Positions 1-25,503 of a DNA stretch of 64,000 nt are shown in pieces (within the stretch, counting starts at the first letter, position 1; every line of letters begins with the position of its first letter). The translations under genes and the position numbers were made by a program. The stretch is from contig NZ_JAPEOX010000003.1 of the NCBI RefSeq assembly GCF_026340675.1, forward strand, positions 62,001 through 126,000, in the 5' to 3' direction. The DNA is from Streptomyces sp. NBC_01264 (GTDB taxonomy: Bacteria; Actinomycetota; Actinomycetes; Streptomycetales; Streptomycetaceae). The notes beneath the pieces were generated by a model. That model made no database searches. It saw only the letters and a program-made list of their open reading frames with translations, and had not been told where the DNA came from.

Positions 1-3000
1 AGGGCGTCCAGGAACTGGTTGGCGGCGGCGTAGTTGGACTGGCCGGGTCCGCCGACGACGGCCGCGATGGAGGAGAAGAGGACGAAGGCGGTGAGCTCCT
101 TGTACTGGGTGAGCCGGTGCAGGTTCCAGGCGGCGTCGGCCTTGGGCCGCAGTACGGCGTGCAGCCGCTCGGGGGTGAGGGTGCTGACGAGGCCGTCGTC
201 GAGGATGCCGGCGGCGTGCACGACACCGGTGAGCGGGAGGTCGGCGGGGACCGTGTCGAGGAGATCCGCGAGGGCGACGGGGTCGGCCGTGTCGCAGGCC
301 GTGATGGTGACCCGGGCGCCGAGGGCGGTGAGTTCGGCCGACAGCTCCTTCGCGCCGGCGGCGGCGGGGCCGCTGCGGCTGGTGAGCAGGAGGTGGCGCA
401 CTCCGTGCACGGTCGCGAGGTGGCGGGCGAAGAGGGCTCCGAGACTGCCGGTGCCGCCGGTGATCAGGACCGTGCCGTCGGGGTTCCAGGCCGGGGTGGC
501 GCCGGGAGCGGGTGCGACGGCGCGGGCGAGGCGGGGGACGTACGCCTGTCCGCCGCGCAGGGCGGCCTGGGGTTCGCCGGAGGCGGCGAGACCCGCGATC
601 AGTGCGTCGCTCACGAGATCGGCGCCGGGGGCGAGGCCGGGGGCGGCGTCGGGGGCTGCGTCGATGAGGACGATGCGGCCGGGGGCTTCCGACTGGGCCG
701 AGCGGAGCAGGCCCCAGACCGCTGCGCCCGCCAGGTCGGTGACGTCCTCCCCGTCCTCCGTGGCCACCGCACCCGAGGTCACCACGACGAGCCGGGTCTC
801 CTCGAGACGCTCGTCCGCCAGCCACTCCCGCACCAGAGCCAGGGCCTTCTTCGTCGCGGCGTGGACCGAGCCGGGCAGCGAGCCCGTCGGTTGCGGCTCG
901 GCGCGGAGCAGGACGAGGGGAACGGACCGGCCCGCGGCGATGGCGGCGGCCACCTCGGCGGGGCTCGTGAACTCGCCCTCCTCGCCGAGCGTGGCCGGGC
1001 GGGTCTCCCCCGCCTCCACGCTCAGGGGCGTCCAGGCCAGGTGGAACAGCGCGTCGTCGTGCCGGTCGACGGCCGTCGCGAACTCGCCGTCGTCGACACG
1101 GCGCACCGCCGTCTCGGCGACGAGGGCGACGGGCTGCCCGGCCGGATCGGCGAGTTCGACGCGCGCGGTGCCGGGGCCCCACTGGGCGATCCGGGCCCGG
1201 AGCGAGGTGGCGCCGGTCGCGTAGAGCCGTACGCCGCGCCAGTGGGCGGCGTACGGAGTGCCGTCCTGCACGGCGGGGAGCAGGGGCCGCAGGGCCGCGT
1301 CGAGGAGCGCGGGGTGCAGGGCGAAGCCCTGGGCGCCGGCCGCCCCTTCGGGCAGGGCGACCTCGGCGAAGAGCTCGTCGCCGCGGCGCCAGGCGGCCGT
1401 GAGGCCCTGGTACGCCGGCCCGTACGAGAGGCCCGCGTCGGCGAGCCGGGCGTACAGCTCTTCGAGGGCGATCTCCTCGGCGTCGGCCGGGGGCCACACG
1501 ACCGGCTCGAACGCGGGGCCTTCGGCGGTGACGCTCAGCGTGCCGTGGGCGTGCGCGGTCCACGGCGCGTCGGGGTCGTCGGGGCGGCCGTGCACGGTGA
1601 CCGGACGGCGACCGGTGGCGTCGGGAGCCCCGACACCGACCTGGAGCTGGTGCGTGCCGCCCGCGGACAGGACGAAGGGGGTGTCCAGGGCGAGTTCGTC
1701 GAGGACGGTCGCCCCGAACTCGTCGCCGGCCCGGATCACGAGCTCGACGAGGGCCGCGGCCGGCAGCACCACGGAACCGGAGACGGTGTGGTCGGCGAGC
1801 CACGGATGGGCGCGGGGGGAGAACGTGCTGGTGAACACGGCCTGCTCGGCGCCCGCGAGGACGACGGCGGCGCCGAGGAGCGGGTGGCCGGTCGGCCGCA
1901 TGCCGAGCCCGGCGGCGTCGGCGGCGGCGGCCGTCGACTCGACCCAGTAGCGCTGGCGCTGGAAGGCGTACGTCGGCAGGGGGACCCTGCGTGCACCGGT
2001 GCCGGAGAAGAACCCCTCCCAGTCGACGGGGACGCCGAGCTGGTGGAGTCGGCCGAGCGTGGTGACGGCCGTGACGGCTTCGGGGCGGTCGCGGCGCATC
2101 AGGGCGACGGTGGAGGGGAGGAGATCGGCGGCGAGGGCGGAGAGGGTGCTGTCGGGGCCGAGCTCCAGGGTGGTGGTGACGCCCTGGGCGGCGAGCGTGC
2201 TCACGGCGTCGGCGAAGCGGACCGTGCCGCGGACCTGGTCGGCCCAGTACTCGGCCGACCGCAGATCGGTTCCGGCAGCCACCTTTCCCGTCACCGTCGA
2301 GACCACCGCGATACGGGGGGCCGCGTAGGTCAGTTCGGAGGCGACGGCCTTGAACTCGTCGAGCATCGGATCCATCAACGGCGAGTGGAACGCGTGGCTC
2401 ACCGTCAGCCGGCGTGTCTTGCGGCCCAGCTCCTCGAGCTTCCCCGCGACCGCGAGGACCGCTGCCTCTTCACCGGAGATCACGACCGACCGGGGGCCGT
2501 TCACGGCCGCGATCGCGACCTGGCCGTCCAGCAGGGGAAGGATCTCGTCCTCCGAGGCCTGGACGGCCACCATCGCGCCGCCCTTCGGCAACGCCTGCAT
2601 CAGCCCCGCACGCGCCACCACCAGACGCACCGCATCTTCGAGGGAGAACACCCCCGCCACATGGGCGGCGGCGATCTCACCGATCGAATGCCCTGCGACG
2701 AAGTCGGGCCGCATGCCCCACGACTCCACCAGACGGAACAGAGCGACCTCCACCGCGAACAACGCCGGCTGAGTCCACCCCGTCTCGTCCAGACCCTCAC
2801 CCGAGACGATCACCTCTTGGAGGGAGCCGCCAAGAGCCGCATCACAGTGCTTCGACACCTCATCGAAAGCCGTAGCGAACACCGGGAAAGACGCGTACAA
2901 CTCCTGCGCCATCCCCACCCGCTGCGCGCCCTGACCAGTGAAAAGAAAGCCGACCCGGCCGCCGGAACGCTCACCTCGCACGAGACCCGGAGACGTGCCG

Positions 3001-4667
3001 CCCTCGGCCAGCGCCCGGACCCCCTCAAGGAGTTCAGCACGGTCCCGGCCCGTCACCACCGCACGGTGGTCGAGCGATGCCCGACCCGTCGCCAACGAGA
3101 AACCGACGTCCAACGGGGAAAGGGCTGCCTCGTCGGCTGCCTCGCCGACATGGTCGTACAGGCGGCGGGCCTGCTGCCGTAGGGCTTCCTCCGTCTTGCC
3201 CGACAGCAGCCAGGGCACGGCGGGAAGCGCTGCCGCGGGCGCGGTCTTCTCGGCGGTCTCCTCCGCGGACTCCTTGGCCGCCGGCGGCTCCTCGATGATC
3301 ACATGCGCGTTCGTCCCGCTGACGCCGAAGGCGGAGACGGCGGCCCTGCGGGCGCGTTCGGTGGCCGGCCAGGCGCGGGCCTCGGTCAGCAGCTGTACCG
3401 CGCCCGAGTCCCAGTCCGCCATCGGCGTGGGGCTCTCCACGTGCAGGGTGCGGGGCAGCACACCGTGTTCCATCGCCTGGATCATCTTGATGACGCCGCC
3501 GACGCCGGCCGCGGCGACGGTGTGCCCGATGTTCGACTTGAGGGAGCCCAGGTAGAGCGGGCGGCCCTCCGGGCGGCCCTGACCGTAGGTGGCGAGGATC
3601 GCCTGCGCCTCGATCGGGTCGCCGAGGCGCGTCCCGGTGCCGTGCGCCTCGACCGCATCCACGTCGGAGGTGGTCAGGCCCGCGGCGGCCAGCGCCTGAC
3701 GGATGACCCGCTCCTGCGCCGGACCGTTGGGAGCGGTCAGGCCATTGGATGCGCCGTCCTGGTTGACGGCCGTGCCGCGGATGACGGCGAGGACCTGGTG
3801 GCCGTTGCGGCGCGCGTCGGACAGTTTCTCCACGAGGAGCATGCCGACGCCCTCCGACCACGAGGTGCCGTCGGCGTCGGCGGAGAAGGACTTGATGCGG
3901 CCGTCGGGGGCCAGGCCGCTCTGCCGGGAGAAGTCGACGAACCCGCCGGGGGTCGCGGTCACGGTGACGCCGCCGGCGAGCGCGAGGTCGGACTCGCCGG
4001 AGCGCAGCGACTGGACCGCGAGGTGGAGGGCGACCAGGGAGGAGGAGCAGGCGGTGTCGACGGAGACGGCCGGGCCCTCCAGGCCGAGGCTGTAGGCGAT
4101 CCGGCCGGAGGCGACGCTGCTGAGCTTGCTGGTGAGCAGGTAGCCCTCGAACTCCTCCGGTCCTTCCAGACCCAGGTAGCTCTGCTCGATGATGCCCGCG
4201 AAGACGCCGGTGCGGCTCCCGCGCAGGGTGTCGGGGTCGATCCCGGCCTGCTCGAGCGCCTCCCACGAGGTCTCCAGGAGGAGGCGCTGCTGCGGGTCCA
4301 TGGCGAGGGCCTCGCGGGGGGAGATCCCGAAGAAGCCGGCGTCGAAGAGGCCCGCGTCGTGCAGGAAGCCCGCCTGGCGGGTGTAGGAGGTGCCGGGGCG
4401 GCCCGGGTCGGGGTCGTAGAGGCGCTCCAGGTCCCAGCCGCGGTCGGCGGGGAAGTCGGTGATGGCGTCGGTGCCGGAGTCGACCAGCTGCCACAGGTCC
4501 TCGGGGGAGGCCACTCCGCCGGGGAAGCGGCAGGCCATGCCGACGACGGCGATCGGCTCGGACTCGGCGGCCTCGAGCGAGGCGATCTTCCGGTTCGCCT
4601 TCTGCAGGTCGACCGTGACCCGCTTCAGGTACTCGACCAGCTTCTCTTCGTTCGACGGGTTGGACAT
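1..4667 (-). CDS. Type I modular polyketide synthase, third PKS gene (3' end outside window)
   Basis: Partial PKS of at least 1555 residues that continues past the left edge. It starts at ATG 4667, with a GAGGAG ribosome site just upstream. Domains in order: N-terminal coiled-coil docking segment (about 1-33, motif [12 protein letters not shown]), KS (active Cys in DTACSSSL, near residue 208), AT (from about 573, GHSIGE, then HAFH near 760, hence malonyl-CoA), DH (HxxxGxxxxP His960; Asp1123), and KR (GGTGSLG, LDD motif, Tyr in NYAAAN) cut by the window start. Its docking helix should accept the chain from the gene at 4775-10234. The DH has DAALR where DxxxH/Q is usual, so its activity is uncertain. 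No ER is present before the KR. An ACP, probably further modules and the chain-release domain must lie to the left. Confidence 0.95.
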   Translation of the reverse strand, partial: MSNPSNEEKLVEYLKRVTVDLQKANRKIASLEAAESEPIAVVGMACRFPGGVASPEDLWQLVDSGTDAITDFPADRGWDLERLYDPDPGRPGTSYTRQAGFLHDAGLFDAGFFGISPREALAMDPQQRLLLETSWEALEQAGIDPDTLRGSRTGVFAGIIEQSYLGLEGPEEFEGYLLTSKLSSVASGRIAYSLGLEGPAVSVDTACSSSLVALHLAVQSLRSGESDLALAGGVTVTATPGGFVDFSRQSGLAPDGRIKSFSADADGTSWSEGVGMLLVEKLSDARRNGHQVLAVIRGTAVNQDGASNGLTAPNGPAQERVIRQALAAAGLTTSDVDAVEAHGTGTRLGDPIEAQAILATYGQGRPEGRPLYLGSLKSNIGHTVAAAGVGGVIKMIQAMEHGVLPRTLHVESPTPMADWDSGAVQLLTEARAWPATERARRAAVSAFGVSGTNAHVIIEEPPAAKESAEETAEKTAPAAALPAVPWLLSGKTEEALRQQARRLYDHVGEAADEAALSPLDVGFSLATGRASLDHRAVVTGRDRAELLEGVRALAEGGTSPGLVRGERSGGRVGFLFTGQGAQRVGMAQELYASFPVFATAFDEVSKHCDAALGGSLQEVIVSGEGLDETGWTQPALFAVEVALFRLVESWGMRPDFVAGHSIGEIAAAHVAGVFSLEDAVRLVVARAGLMQALPKGGAMVAVQASEDEILPLLDGQVAIAAVNGPRSVVISGEEAAVLAVAGKLEELGRKTRRLTVSHAFHSPLMDPMLDEFKAVASELTYAAPRIAVVSTVTGKVAAGTDLRSAEYWADQVRGTVRFADAVSTLAAQGVTTTLELGPDSTLSALAADLLPSTVALMRRDRPEAVTAVTTLGRLHQLGVPVDWEGFFSGTGARRVPLPTYAFQRQRYWVESTAAAADAAGLGMRPTGHPLLGAAVVLAGAEQAVFTSTFSPRAHPWLADHTVSGSVVLPAAALVELVIRAGDEFGATVLDELALDTPFVLSAGGTHQLQVGVGAPDATGRRPVTVHGRPDDPDAPWTAHAHGTLSVTAEGPAFEPVVWPPADAEEIALEELYARLADAGLSYGPAYQGLTAAWRRGDELFAEVALPEGAAGAQGFALHPALLDAALRPLLPAVQDGTPYAAHWRGVRLYATGATSLRARIAQWGPGTARVELADPAGQPVALVAETAVRRVDDGEFATAVDRHDDALFHLAWTPLSVEAGETRPATLGEEGEFTSPAEVAAAIAAGRSVPLVLLRAEPQPTGSLPGSVHAATKKALALVREWLADERLEETRLVVVTSGAVATEDGEDVTDLAGAAVWGLLRSAQSEAPGRIVLIDAAPDAAPGLAPGADLVSDALIAGLAASGEPQAALRGGQAYVPRLARAVAPAPGATPAWNPDGTVLITGGTGSLGALFARHLATVHGVRHLLLTSRSGPAAAGAKELSAELTALGARVTITACDTADPVALADLLDTVPADLPLTGVVHAAGILDDGLVSTLTPERLHAVLRPKADAAWNLHRLTQYKELTAFVLFSSIAAVVGGPGQSNYAAANQFLDA

Positions 4668-4707
4668 CGGGTTCGTGCTCTCCTCGGGCGAAGGCTGAGT
4701 GGCAGGG

Positions 4708-4769
4708 GCCGGTCCGGTGGGGGCGCCACCGGACCGGCTCTGGGCTCGGTCCGCCACCGGGGCGGACCG
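4708..4769 (-). terminator. Two tandem hairpins between PKS genes
   Basis: Two perfect inverted repeats sit in the 107-base gap between two PKS genes: 13-bp arms at 4708-4720/4726-4738 with a 5-base loop, and 9-bp arms at 4747-4755/4761-4769. There is no T-tract. They could attenuate transcription from the 4775-10234 gene into the next PKS gene or stabilise the upstream message. Confidence 0.6.
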
Positions 4770-4774
4770 GGCAT

Positions 4775-7700
4775 CTAGCTGGTGGAGCTGCCGAGTTCGT
4801 TGTCGATGAAGCTGAGGAGCTCGTCGACCGAGGCCAACTCGATGGCGTCGGACGCGCTGCCGGCGCCCTCCGCGGTCGTCTCGTCGGTCCCCTCGATGCG
4901 GGACAGCAGTGCCCGCAGGCGGGCGGAGACGGCGGACCGGTCCTGGCCGTTCTCGGAGACGGCGGCCAGCTTCCGTTCCACCTGGTCCAGTTCGTCGAAC
5001 AGCTCCTGGCGGGCGTCCGGCGCCTTCGGGAGGAGGCGTTCTCGCAGGTACGTGACGAGGGCCGCCGGGGTGGGGTGGTCGAACACGAGGGTGGCGGGGA
5101 GCTTGGCACCGGTGGCGGTGGCGATCCGGTTGCGCAGGTCGACCGCGGTGAGGGAGTCGAAGCCCAGGTCCTGGAAGGCGCGGCCCGGGGCGATGGACTG
5201 TGCGTCGGTACGGCCGAGGACCGCGGCCACGTCGGAACGTACGAGCGTCAGGAGCAGTTGCTCCTGCTCCGCCTCGCTCAGTCCGGCCAGCCGCGCGCCG
5301 AGGTCGGCCGCCGCGTCGGCGGCGTGATCGGCGGGCCCGGACCGGGCGACACGGCGGCCCGTCACGGCCGCGAGCTCGCTCAGGAGGGCGGGGATCCGGG
5401 CCTGGGCCCGTACGGCGGACACGCCCACCGGCGTCGCGACGAGCGCGGCCCGGACGTCGGCGGTGGACCGGTCGAACAGGGAGAGGCCCTCGACCCGGGC
5501 GATCGGCCGGAAGCCGTCGCGGGCGAAGCGGTTGAGGTCGCTCTCGGCCAGGTGGGCGTTGATGCCGCCCGCCTGCCACAGACCCCAGGCGATGGAGGTC
5601 GCGGGCAGGCCCTGGGCGCTGCGGTGCGCGGCGAGTGCGTCGAGGAAGGCGTTGGCCGCCGCGTAGTTGGCCTGGCCGGGGCCTCCGAGGACGCCGACGG
5701 TGGAGGAGAACATCACGAACGCCTCCAGATCCAGGTCCCGGGTCAGCTCGTGCAGGTGCCAGGCCGCGTCCGCCTTGGGCCGCAGCACGCCGGCGAGCCT
5801 GTCGTCGGTGAGGGCGGGGATCAGCCCGTTGTCGAGTACGCCGGCGGTGTGCACGACGGCGGTCAGCGGGTGCTCCGCGGGGATGCCCGCGAGCACCTGG
5901 GCCAGCGCGTCCCGGTCGCCGGCGTCGCAGGCGGCGACGGTGACGTGGGCGCCGATGCCCCGCAGGTCGTCCAGGAGCTCCGGCACGCCGTCGGCCTGTT
6001 CCCCGGTGCGGGAGAGCAGCAGGAGCCGGGCGGCGCCGTGCTCGGCGACGAGGTGCCGGGCGATGACGGCTCCGAGTGCGCCGGTGCCGCCGGTGACGAG
6101 GACGGTGCCCCGGTCCCAGGCGGGGGCCCGGCCGGCGGGTGCGTCGGTGACGTGGACGCGTCGCAGGCGGGGCAGGAACGTGTGGCCGCCGCGCAGGGCG
6201 GCCTGCGGTTCGCCGGCGGCGACGAGGGCGGACAGGGCGCGGGTGCCGGTGTCGGTGCCGGGCGCGGTGTCCGTGCCCGTGCCCGTGCCCGTGCCCGTGC
6301 CCGTGTCCGTGTCCGTGTCCGTGTCGATGAGGACGATCCGGTCGGGGGCTTCCGACTGGGCCGAGCGGAGCAGGCCCCAGACCGCGGCGCCCGCCAGGTC
6401 GGTGACGTCCTCCCCGTCCTCGGTGGCCACCGCGCCCGAGGTGACCACGACGAGCCGGGTCTCCTCGAGACGCTCGTCCGCCAGCCACTCCCGCACCAGG
6501 GCCAGGGCTTCGCGCGTGGCCGTGTGCGTGGCGGCGGCCTGGTCGGCGTCGGGTTCCGCGGGGGTCCACGGCAGCATGACGGCGTCGATCCGGGTGCCGG
6601 CGGCGAGGGCCTCGGCCACGGCCCCCGGGTGCGGGTACGCGTTCTCGCCGGTGCCGTTCGGGTCCAGGACGGCCCACGCGAGCGGTTCGGCGGGCTCCTG
6701 CGGCGTGGCGGGCGTCCAGTCGACGTGGAAGAGCGATTCGCGTCCCGTGCTGTCACCGCCCACGGCGGACCTGAACTGCTCGTTGGGTATGTCGCGGAAG
6801 ACGATGGACTTCACGGAGAAGACCAGGTCTCCGGCCGCGTCGGCCAGCTGGAGCGAGAAGGAGTCCTCGTCGGTCTCCGTGACCCGCGCCTTGACGGCGG
6901 TCGCTCCGGTGGCGTGGAGCCGTACCCCGTACCAGTCGGCGGGGACCGGGACCGTACCGGCGGCCGGGTTGTCCGGGCGGACGGGCAGGGCCGCTTGCAG
7001 CAGGACCGGGTGCAGCCCGTACCGGCCGGCGTCGGCCTGGAGGCCGTCGGGGAGGTGGATCTCGACGGTCCGGCCCGTCGCGCTCTCGTCCCAGGTGAGG
7101 GACGCCGCGACCTCAGGCTCCTCGGTCAGGTACCAGCCCTCGGCGTGCATGGTCCACGGCGCGTCGAAGTCATCGGGGCGGGAGTACAGGCACAGGCAGT
7201 GCCGTCCGGTGTCGTCGGGGGTGCCGGCCCTGACCTGGAGCTGGATGTTGCCCTCCTCCGGGAGGACCAGCGGTACCTGGAGGTTCAGCTCGTCGAGCGC
7301 CGGGTGGCCGATCAGGTCGCCCGCGTGGATCGCGAGTTCGACCAGTGCCGAGGCGGGGAGGACGGGCGAGCCGAGCACCACGTGGTCGGCGAGCCACGGG
7401 TGGCTCTTGAGGGAGAGGCGGCTGGTGAACAGGATCTGGTTGAAGCCGGCCACGGTGATGGGTGAGCCCAGGACCGGGTGGCCGGTGGTGGGGGCGCCGT
7501 TGCCGAAGGCCTCCAGGACGGGCCGGGGTTCGAGCCAGTAGCGCCGGCGCTGGAAGGCGTACGTCGGCAACGGCACCCGACGGGCACCCGTCCCGGCGTA
7601 CAACGCCTGCCAGTCGACCGGAACACCTCGCGTGAACAACGACCCGACCGCCGAGAGCAGCGTCGTGACCTCGTCGCGACCGCGACGGAGCGCCGGAACA

Positions 7701-10234
7701 GCGCCCTCGGCCAGAGCCGACAGGACACCGTCCGGACCGATCTCCAGATACGAGGTCACACCCTCCGCGGCCAAGGACTCCACCGCGTCCGCGAAGCGGA
7801 CCGTGCCACGGACCTGATCAGCCCAGTACTCCGCCGACCGCAGATCAGTGCCCTCCGCCAGCCGACCGGTGACCGTGGAGACCACCGCGATACGGGGACC
7901 CGCGTAGGTCAGTTCGGATGCGACGGCCTTGAACTCGTCGAGCATCGGATCCATCAACGGCGAGTGGAACGCGTGGCTCACCGTCAGCCGGCGCGTCTTA
8001 CGGCCCAGCTCCTCGAGCTTCCCCGCGACCGCGAGGACCGCTGCCTCCTCACCGGAGACCACCACGGACTGCGGACCGTTGACCGCCGCGATCGCCACCC
8101 GGCTGTCCAGCAGCGGCAGGACTTCGTCCTCCGAGGCCTGGACGGCCACCATCGCGCCGCCCCTCGGCAACGCCTGCATCAGCCCCGCACGCGCCACCAC
8201 CAGACGCACCGCGTCCTGGAGGGAGAACACCCCCGCCACATGGGCGGCGGCGATCTCACCGATCGAATGACCCGCGACGAAGTCGGGCCGCACGCCCCAC
8301 GACTCCACCAGACGGAACAGAGCGACCTCCACCGCGAACAACGCCGGCTGAGTCCACCCCGTCTCGTCCAGACCCTCACCCGAAGCGATCACCTCACGGA
8401 GGGAACCGCCAAGAGCCGCGTCCAGAAGACCCGACACCTGGTCGAAAGCGGCGGCGAACACCGGGAACGACGCGTACAGCTCCTGCGCCATCCCCACCCG
8501 CTGCGCACCCTGACCCGTGAACAGGAAACCGACCCGGCCGCCGACGCGCTCACCGCGCATCAGACCCGGAGCGCTGCCGCCCTCGGCCAGCGCCCGCACG
8601 CCTGCGAGCAGCTCGCCACGGTCCCGGCCCGTCACCACCGCACGATGGTCCAACGACGCCCGGCCCGTCGCCAACGAGAAGCCGACGTCCAACGGGGACA
8701 CGCCGAGGTCCACCGTGAGGCGGGCGTACAGCCGCCGCGCCTGGTCGCGGAGCGCGTCGGCGGTCTTGCCGGAGACGGTCCACGGCACGACGGGAAGCGC
8801 TGTCGCGGCCACGCCCTCCTCGGCGGTCTCCTCCGTGGACTCCTTGGCCGCCGGCGGCTCCTCGATGATCACGTGCGCGTTCGTCCCGCCGAAGCCGAAC
8901 GAGGAGACGGCCGCGCGGCGCGGGGTTCCGGTCTCGGGCCAGGGCCTGGCCTCGTGGAGCAGGGAGATGGCGCCCGTGTCCCAGTCGACGTGGGTGGTCG
9001 GCTGTTCGCTGTGCAGGGTGCGGGGCAGCACGCCGTGTTCCATGGCCTGGATCATCTTGATGACGCCGCCGACGCCGGCCGCGGCCTGGGCGTGGCCGAT
9101 GTTCGACTTGAGGGAGCCCAGGTAGAGCGGGCGGCCCTCGGGACGGCCCTGCCCGTAGGTGGCGAGCAGGGCTTGTGCCTCGATCGGGTCGCCGAGCCGC
9201 GTCCCGGTGCCGTGCGCCTCCACGACGTCGACGTCGGCGGTGCTCAGCCCCGCGGCGGCCAGCGCCTGACGGATGACCCGCTCCTGCGCCGGACCGTTGG
9301 GGGCGGTCAGGCCGTTGGAGGCGCCGTCCTGGTTCACGGCCGAGCCGCGCATGACGGCGAGGACCCGGTGGCCGTTGCGCCGGGCGTCGGACAGCTTCTC
9401 CACGAGGAGCAGGCCCGCGCCCTCGGCCCAGCCCGTACCGTCCGCGTCGGCGGAGAAGGACTTGCTGCGGCCGTCGGCGGCGAGCCCGCGCAGCCGGGAG
9501 AACTCCACGAAGGCGACCGGTGTCGACATCACGGTGACGCCGCCGGCGAGCGCGAGGTCGCACTCTCCGCGCCGCAGGGCGTTGGCCGCGAGGTGGAGGG
9601 CGACCAGGGAGGAGGAGCAGGCGGTGTCGATGGTGACGGCCGGGCCTTCCAGGCCGTACGTGTAGGCGACCCGGCCCGAGGCGATGGAGCCGGCGCTGCC
9701 GCTGAAGAGGTAGCCCTCGAACCCCTCGGACGGAAGGTGGGAGCGCGAGCCGTAGTCGTTGTACATGACGCCGGCGAACACACCGGTCCGGGTGCCCTTG
9801 AGCGAGGCCGGGTCGATGCCGGCGCTCTCGAAGGTCTCCCAGGCGGTCTCCAGGAGGAGGCGCTGCTGCGGGTCGGCCGCCAGGGCCTCGCGCGGGGACA
9901 TCCCGAACAGTTCGGGATCGAAGAGGTCGGCGTCGTAGAGGAAGCCGCCTTCGCGGGAGTAGGAGGTGCCGGTCTTCTCCGGGTCGGGGTCGTAGAGGCG
10001 CTCCAGGTCCCAGCCGCGGTCGGCGGGGAAGTCGGAGACTGCGTCGACTCCGTCGGCCACCAGCTCCCACAGGTCCGCGGGCGAGGCGACGCCTCCCGGG
10101 TACCTGCAGGCCATGGCGATGATGGCGATCGGCTCCTGTTCCTTGTCCTCGACCTCGCGCAGACGCTTGCGCGCGTCTCGGGCGTCGGCGATGGCCCTCT
10201 TGAGGTATTCGCGGAGTTGTACCTCGTCAGCCAC
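4775..10234 (-). CDS. Type I polyketide synthase, one module (KS-AT-DH*-KR-ACP)
   Basis: One-module PKS of 1819 residues, starting at GTG 10234 with GGGGAG nine bases upstream, 72 bases after the preceding PKS gene. Order: docking coiled coil (1-33, LREYLKRA), KS (Cys near 205 in DTACSSSL), AT (from about 568, GHSIGE, HAFH near 753: malonyl), DH remnant, KR (GGTGALG near 1378, FSS, NYAAAN near 1524), ACP (GFDSL near 1695) and a C-terminal docking tail. The DH keeps HxxxGxxxxP (His951), but the catalytic Asp is replaced by Gln1080 (QAALP for DAALH). The His-to-Asp interval is about 36 residues shorter than in the sister modules and lacks the Y-G-Y/P-F-G stretch, so this DH is probably dead and the module should leave a beta-hydroxyl. 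The KR has LDN where B-type KRs usually have LDD. A Thr-Asp/Gly repeat interrupts the KR structural part. Confidence 0.97.
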   Translation of the reverse strand: MADEVQLREYLKRAIADARDARKRLREVEDKEQEPIAIIAMACRYPGGVASPADLWELVADGVDAVSDFPADRGWDLERLYDPDPEKTGTSYSREGGFLYDADLFDPELFGMSPREALAADPQQRLLLETAWETFESAGIDPASLKGTRTGVFAGVMYNDYGSRSHLPSEGFEGYLFSGSAGSIASGRVAYTYGLEGPAVTIDTACSSSLVALHLAANALRRGECDLALAGGVTVMSTPVAFVEFSRLRGLAADGRSKSFSADADGTGWAEGAGLLLVEKLSDARRNGHRVLAVMRGSAVNQDGASNGLTAPNGPAQERVIRQALAAAGLSTADVDVVEAHGTGTRLGDPIEAQALLATYGQGRPEGRPLYLGSLKSNIGHAQAAAGVGGVIKMIQAMEHGVLPRTLHSEQPTTHVDWDTGAISLLHEARPWPETGTPRRAAVSSFGFGGTNAHVIIEEPPAAKESTEETAEEGVAATALPVVPWTVSGKTADALRDQARRLYARLTVDLGVSPLDVGFSLATGRASLDHRAVVTGRDRGELLAGVRALAEGGSAPGLMRGERVGGRVGFLFTGQGAQRVGMAQELYASFPVFAAAFDQVSGLLDAALGGSLREVIASGEGLDETGWTQPALFAVEVALFRLVESWGVRPDFVAGHSIGEIAAAHVAGVFSLQDAVRLVVARAGLMQALPRGGAMVAVQASEDEVLPLLDSRVAIAAVNGPQSVVVSGEEAAVLAVAGKLEELGRKTRRLTVSHAFHSPLMDPMLDEFKAVASELTYAGPRIAVVSTVTGRLAEGTDLRSAEYWADQVRGTVRFADAVESLAAEGVTSYLEIGPDGVLSALAEGAVPALRRGRDEVTTLLSAVGSLFTRGVPVDWQALYAGTGARRVPLPTYAFQRRRYWLEPRPVLEAFGNGAPTTGHPVLGSPITVAGFNQILFTSRLSLKSHPWLADHVVLGSPVLPASALVELAIHAGDLIGHPALDELNLQVPLVLPEEGNIQLQVRAGTPDDTGRHCLCLYSRPDDFDAPWTMHAEGWYLTEEPEVAASLTWDESATGRTVEIHLPDGLQADAGRYGLHPVLLQAALPVRPDNPAAGTVPVPADWYGVRLHATGATAVKARVTETDEDSFSLQLADAAGDLVFSVKSIVFRDIPNEQFRSAVGGDSTGRESLFHVDWTPATPQEPAEPLAWAVLDPNGTGENAYPHPGAVAEALAAGTRIDAVMLPWTPAEPDADQAAATHTATREALALVREWLADERLEETRLVVVTSGAVATEDGEDVTDLAGAAVWGLLRSAQSEAPDRIVLIDTDTDTDTGTGTGTGTGTDTAPGTDTGTRALSALVAAGEPQAALRGGHTFLPRLRRVHVTDAPAGRAPAWDRGTVLVTGGTGALGAVIARHLVAEHGAARLLLLSRTGEQADGVPELLDDLRGIGAHVTVAACDAGDRDALAQVLAGIPAEHPLTAVVHTAGVLDNGLIPALTDDRLAGVLRPKADAAWHLHELTRDLDLEAFVMFSSTVGVLGGPGQANYAAANAFLDALAAHRSAQGLPATSIAWGLWQAGGINAHLAESDLNRFARDGFRPIARVEGLSLFDRSTADVRAALVATPVGVSAVRAQARIPALLSELAAVTGRRVARSGPADHAADAAADLGARLAGLSEAEQEQLLLTLVRSDVAAVLGRTDAQSIAPGRAFQDLGFDSLTAVDLRNRIATATGAKLPATLVFDHPTPAALVTYLRERLLPKAPDARQELFDELDQVERKLAAVSENGQDRSAVSARLRALLSRIEGTDETTAEGAGSASDAIELASVDELLSFIDNELGSSTS
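6267..6326 (-). repeat. Hexanucleotide microsatellite inside the KR region
   Basis: Ten consecutive hexamers of the forms GTGTCC and GTGCCC (last one GTGTCG) make a 60-base in-frame tract. It encodes an alternating Asp-Thr then Gly-Thr stretch after the RIVLID motif of the KR structural subdomain. The corresponding place in the neighbouring PKS gene is an ordinary Ala/Pro-rich linker, so this looks like replication slippage in a tolerant loop. Confidence 0.9.
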
Positions 10235-10306
10235 GTGAATTCAGCTCCCCGGTGTTGGTGTGTCCGATTGCCGTGTGCGCGCCGTGGGCGGCGCGTGCCA
10301 GGTGGG

Positions 10307-24250
<13,944 letters not shown>

Positions 24251-24521
24251 GGCGCTCGACTGCCCTTTCCTGACTGATATTGGAACGGCCCGGGTATCCC
24301 GGATGGGGAACCCAGCCTTATCGACCTTAAGACCGGTCGCGCTGTTTGTTCTCAATACCTGGTCATGCACGGGTAACCGCCAAATTTTGCGGCGGGGTGG
24401 CCCGTCCGTTATTTGCCGGTGGGCGGCCGGTGAGGACGGCCCCGTTACGGTCTGGACAGATCTCCGTGAAACTCCTCGAATTCCAGGGTGTCATGCCGGA
24501 AGAAAGCAGGATCGGTCCACA
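24251..24521. promoter_or_regulatory. Divergent intergenic region between PKS operon and SnoaL genes
   Basis: A 271-base gap separates the divergent starts at 24250 (PKS) and 24522 (SnoaL-like). It is less GC-rich than the genes and must hold the promoters for both the minus-strand PKS operon and the plus-strand tailoring block. I could not assign -35/-10 boxes or a clear regulator site by eye. Confidence 0.6.
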
Positions 24522-24902
24522 ATGAGCAATCTGACCAGCGATGTCGAGCAGCACACCGCGCTGTACGAGGCGGCCTTCAACTCGGGCGACGCCGACGCCG
24601 TGAACGAGATGTACACCGACGAGGCCGTCGCGGTCTGGGAGCCGGGCAAGCCCCTCACGGGCCAGGCCCGGAAGGACGCCGTCAAGGAGTTCCTGACCCG
24701 CGCGCCGAAGATGAGCGCCAAGCCGCGCCAGACGTTCGTGACCGGAGACACCGCGCTCCTGATCGTCGACTGGTCCATCGCCACCGTGGACGACTCGGGC
24801 AACCCCGAGCTGCTGACGGGAGTCGGCGTCGACGTACTGCGCAAGGGTGCGGACGGCAAGTGGCGCTACGCGATCGACGAGCCGTACGGCGAGCAGAAGT
24901 AA
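24522..24902 (+). CDS. SnoaL-like / NTF2-fold protein 1
   Basis: A 126-residue protein starting at ATG 24522 (MSNLTSDVEQ). Size, the N-terminal helix LYEAAFNSGDADAVNEMY, and the motifs PLTG, GDTALL and DVLRKGADGKWRYAIDEP fit the SnoaL/DUF4440 (NTF2-like) cone fold. Members include polyketide cyclases, hydratases and isomerases as well as non-enzymatic proteins. It is the first gene divergent from the PKS and is followed 60 bases later by a paralogue. A role on the polyketide chain or released intermediate is inferred from position only; catalytic residues cannot be named. No signal peptide or membrane segment is seen. Confidence 0.85.
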   Translation: MSNLTSDVEQHTALYEAAFNSGDADAVNEMYTDEAVAVWEPGKPLTGQARKDAVKEFLTRAPKMSAKPRQTFVTGDTALLIVDWSIATVDDSGNPELLTGVGVDVLRKGADGKWRYAIDEPYGEQK

Positions 24903-24962
24903 CCCTCACGCTTCCCCGCCCCACGGAAGTCCCCATGACCCAAGAAAGTGGTGTCGCAGACC

Positions 24963-25388
24963 ATGAGCATTCCCGGTATCACCGTCGACTTCGACGTCGA
25001 CAACCCTGATCTGACCGGTGACGCGGATACCCAGAACGAGATCTTCATCCAGCTCTTCAATTCCGGTGACGGCGCCCTGTTCGACCTCCTCTACCGCGAG
25101 GACGCGATATCGAACTTCTCCGGCTCCCCGCTCACCGGGAAGGAGCGCCTGGAGTTCTTCAAGGAGTTCCTCGCGCCGAAGCCCTTCCTCAAGGCCGAGA
25201 TCACGCACGCCTACGTGGCCGGCGACGTGGCCCTGATCGGCGTGAAGTTCAGCGTCGACAGCACGGGTCCCGAGGGCGAGCCCGTCCGTATCGAGGGCAA
25301 CTGCACCGATGTGCTCCGTCTTGGCGAGGACGGCCGCTGGCTCATGGCCATCGACCGTCCGGTCGCCGGCACCCTGCTGCCGGAGTAG
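24963..25388 (+). CDS. SnoaL-like / NTF2-fold protein 2
   Basis: A 141-residue paralogue of the preceding gene. Shared blocks are FNSGD, PLTG, KEFL, GD-AL and DVLR-G-DG-W-AID-P. I choose ATG 24963 (MSIPGITVDF); an in-frame GTG at 24948 would add five residues, and neither has a strong ribosome site. It has a short N-terminal extension relative to its neighbour. Two adjacent diverged SnoaL-like genes may form a heterodimer or act on successive intermediates, but that is inference. A strong hairpin follows, so the pair probably forms its own transcript ahead of the TetR gene. Confidence 0.83.
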   Translation: MSIPGITVDFDVDNPDLTGDADTQNEIFIQLFNSGDGALFDLLYREDAISNFSGSPLTGKERLEFFKEFLAPKPFLKAEITHAYVAGDVALIGVKFSVDSTGPEGEPVRIEGNCTDVLRLGEDGRWLMAIDRPVAGTLLPE

Positions 25389-25432
25389 CCCCGCTTCTCC
25401 TGGCCTGCCCGTTCCCTCCCCCCACCCGGGCA

Positions 25433-25471
25433 GGCCGCTCACCGGACGGCGGGGCCGTCCGGTGAGCGGCC
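25433..25471 (+). terminator. Hairpin terminator after SnoaL pair
   Basis: Perfect 18-bp inverted repeat (25433-25450 with 25454-25471), 3-base GGG loop, followed by CTTTC. It lies 45 bases after the SnoaL-2 stop and before the TetR gene. Confidence 0.8.
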
Positions 25472-25503
25472 CTTTCAGGACTGGTTCGATCAGGGCCGAT
25501 AGA

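Noticed and set aside
6267..6326. CRISPR-like or regulatory repeat
   Set aside because: Hexamer units without spacers, in frame inside the PKS; it is a coding microsatellite.
24251..24370. Upstream in-frame ATG 24370 as the PKS start
   Set aside because: The extra 40 residues are unlike a PKS N-terminus and extend into the promoter; ATG 24250 has a ribosome site and a typical start.
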